64,000 nt of DNA from Nitzschia sp. DOCU1. Taxonomy: Eukaryota; Bacillariophyta; Bacillariophyceae; Bacillariales; Bacillariaceae. The DNA lies in NCBI GenBank assembly GCA_951394045.1, contig OX596000.1, positions 620,001 through 684,000 of the forward strand, written 5' to 3'. Shown here piece after piece: positions 63,240 through 64,000 of this stretch; the first letter of the stretch is position 1; every line of letters starts with the position of its first letter. Below the pieces are notes generated by a model. The model saw nothing but the letters and a program-made list of their open reading frames with translations, was not told the origin of the DNA and searched no databases. Made by a program: the position numbers and the translations under genes.

Positions 63240-64000
63240 ATGGTCAAAGCACGCAAGTCGAAATTCGCATCCGCTATGGTCGTAGCGATGGCTTTCTCAA
63301 GCGAGGCTTTCGTAAACCATTACTCCTCATCGCCCAGTATGATCCCCCGAACAGCGCTTCACCTTCAGTTCCCCAAATCGTCGAGGAGTGAAGATGCTTC
63401 GCCCATCAAATTGCCGGACGTAGGAAAGTTTCTCACTACATTTGCAGCTTCGGCTGCCTTGGTTATTTCTTTGAGCGGCGCGCCCGCCTTTGCCGAAAAT
63501 GAGCTCTCGGACAAGTACGGAGGCAAAGGGTTTGACAGTTCTCTAGTCGACCAGACCTGCTTGGTCGATCGGTGCGGAACACAAGCAAAAGCGTGTTTGG
63601 CCGATGATCCGTCTTGTCGAAAAGGACTGACTTGTACGGCCAAGTGCCTTGGCGACAACGCGTGCATTACGGGGTGTATGGCTCGCTATGGCGACAAGAA
63701 TCTAGACAACCTGCTCAAGTGCACAATCGAAGACCATGAGTGCATCAAGATTGCCATCCTCCCAGGCGGTGCGGACAAGTTCGGGGAAGAGCCACGGGCA
63801 CCAGCCCCCACGGTTCGTGACTTTGACTACAAGTCTATGGCGGGAACATGGTACAAGGTGGTTGGGTTCAATCCAAACTACGATTGTTACGCTTGCCAGC
63901 GCAATACCTTTGCCGTACCAGATGCTCAGGAGGGCCTCGTGCCCGTGTCCAACCGTCTCGAGATGGGCGTAGAGTTCTCGATGCCGCACCTCATGCCCGA
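63240..64000 (+). CDS. Violaxanthin de-epoxidase-like protein (3' partial)
   Basis: The frame from the ATG at 63240 stays open to the right edge (253 codons). Targeting is three-part: a signal peptide ending SEAFVNH (ASAF-like), a transit stretch with basic and Ser residues, and a thylakoid-lumen signal, ALVISLSGAPAFA, cleaved before ENELSDKY. The mature part starts with the Cys-rich domain of the VDE family (TCLVDRCGTQAKACLADDP, CTAKCLGDNACITGC, CTIEDHECIK) and continues into the lipocalin fold (MAGTWYKVVGFNPNYDCYAC, matching the GxWFxxxGLNPxFDxFxC region). VDE de-epoxidises xanthophylls in the acidified lumen with ascorbate; diatoms have VDE plus VDL and VDR relatives. The subtype cannot be fixed from this part. 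Confidence 0.88.
   Translation, partial: MVKARKSKFASAMVVAMAFSSEAFVNHYSSSPSMIPRTALHLQFPKSSRSEDASPIKLPDVGKFLTTFAASAALVISLSGAPAFAENELSDKYGGKGFDSSLVDQTCLVDRCGTQAKACLADDPSCRKGLTCTAKCLGDNACITGCMARYGDKNLDNLLKCTIEDHECIKIAILPGGADKFGEEPRAPAPTVRDFDYKSMAGTWYKVVGFNPNYDCYACQRNTFAVPDAQEGLVPVSNRLEMGVEFSMPHLMP

Noticed and set aside
1..64000. tRNA, rRNA or CRISPR features
   Set aside because: I looked for T-loop-like GGTTCGA motifs, rRNA-like blocks and regular spacer arrays and found none convincing; a covariance-model search would be needed to exclude small RNAs.

Overview
The window looks like nuclear DNA of a diatom, probably pennate. Many genes have short GT-AG introns (about 70-190 bp). Several proteins start with a signal peptide followed by an ASAF-like motif (SEAF, VNAF, SLAF, TSWG), the bipartite address for secondary plastids. 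There is a DUF6824 domain, which is typical of diatoms, a Ty1/copia retrotransposon with diatom-like pol domains, and plastid pigment genes (coproporphyrinogen oxidase, a violaxanthin de-epoxidase-like protein). No tRNA, rRNA or CRISPR array was seen. Exon borders were read by hand from splice sites and frame continuity.

Layout. 0-9 kb: the 3' part of a beta-propeller/sulfotransferase-like protein ending in a 66-bp tandem duplication, a secreted-type quinone-reductase-like enzyme, an NAD(P)-binding Rossmann protein, an enoyl-CoA hydratase-family protein lacking both catalytic glutamates, and a plastid-type two-repeat protein. 9-18 kb: small orphan genes, about 5 kb of apparently non-coding DNA holding a decayed SulP-type transporter, and a long Ala/Glu/Lys repeat protein. 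18-24 kb: UDP-sugar pyrophosphorylase with a CaaX-like end, ribosomal protein uL23, a DUF2214 plastid membrane protein, and a three-copy 185-bp repeat.

24-41 kb: a 12-exon full-size ABCB transporter with domain order TMD-NBD-NBD-TMD; two related small plastid-type proteins on either side of a 1979-residue FG-repeat protein with an I29-like C-terminal domain; a tRNA-methyltransferase-like gene followed by an FDX-ACB domain in another frame. 41-49 kb: acidic and basic low-complexity proteins, a CRAL-TRIO + DUF6824 fusion, and a GH18 protein. 49.25-56.66 kb: a 7.4-kb copia element with two 406-bp LTRs differing at one base, inserted between the GH18 gene and a TTC4/Cns1 co-chaperone gene. 59-64 kb: a Golgi-type glycosyltransferase candidate, then plastid coproporphyrinogen oxidase and a VDE-like gene, arranged head to head.

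Most genes are unrelated neighbours. The plastid pair at the right end may share a promoter region, and the FG-repeat locus with its two flanking paralogs is the most intriguing cluster.
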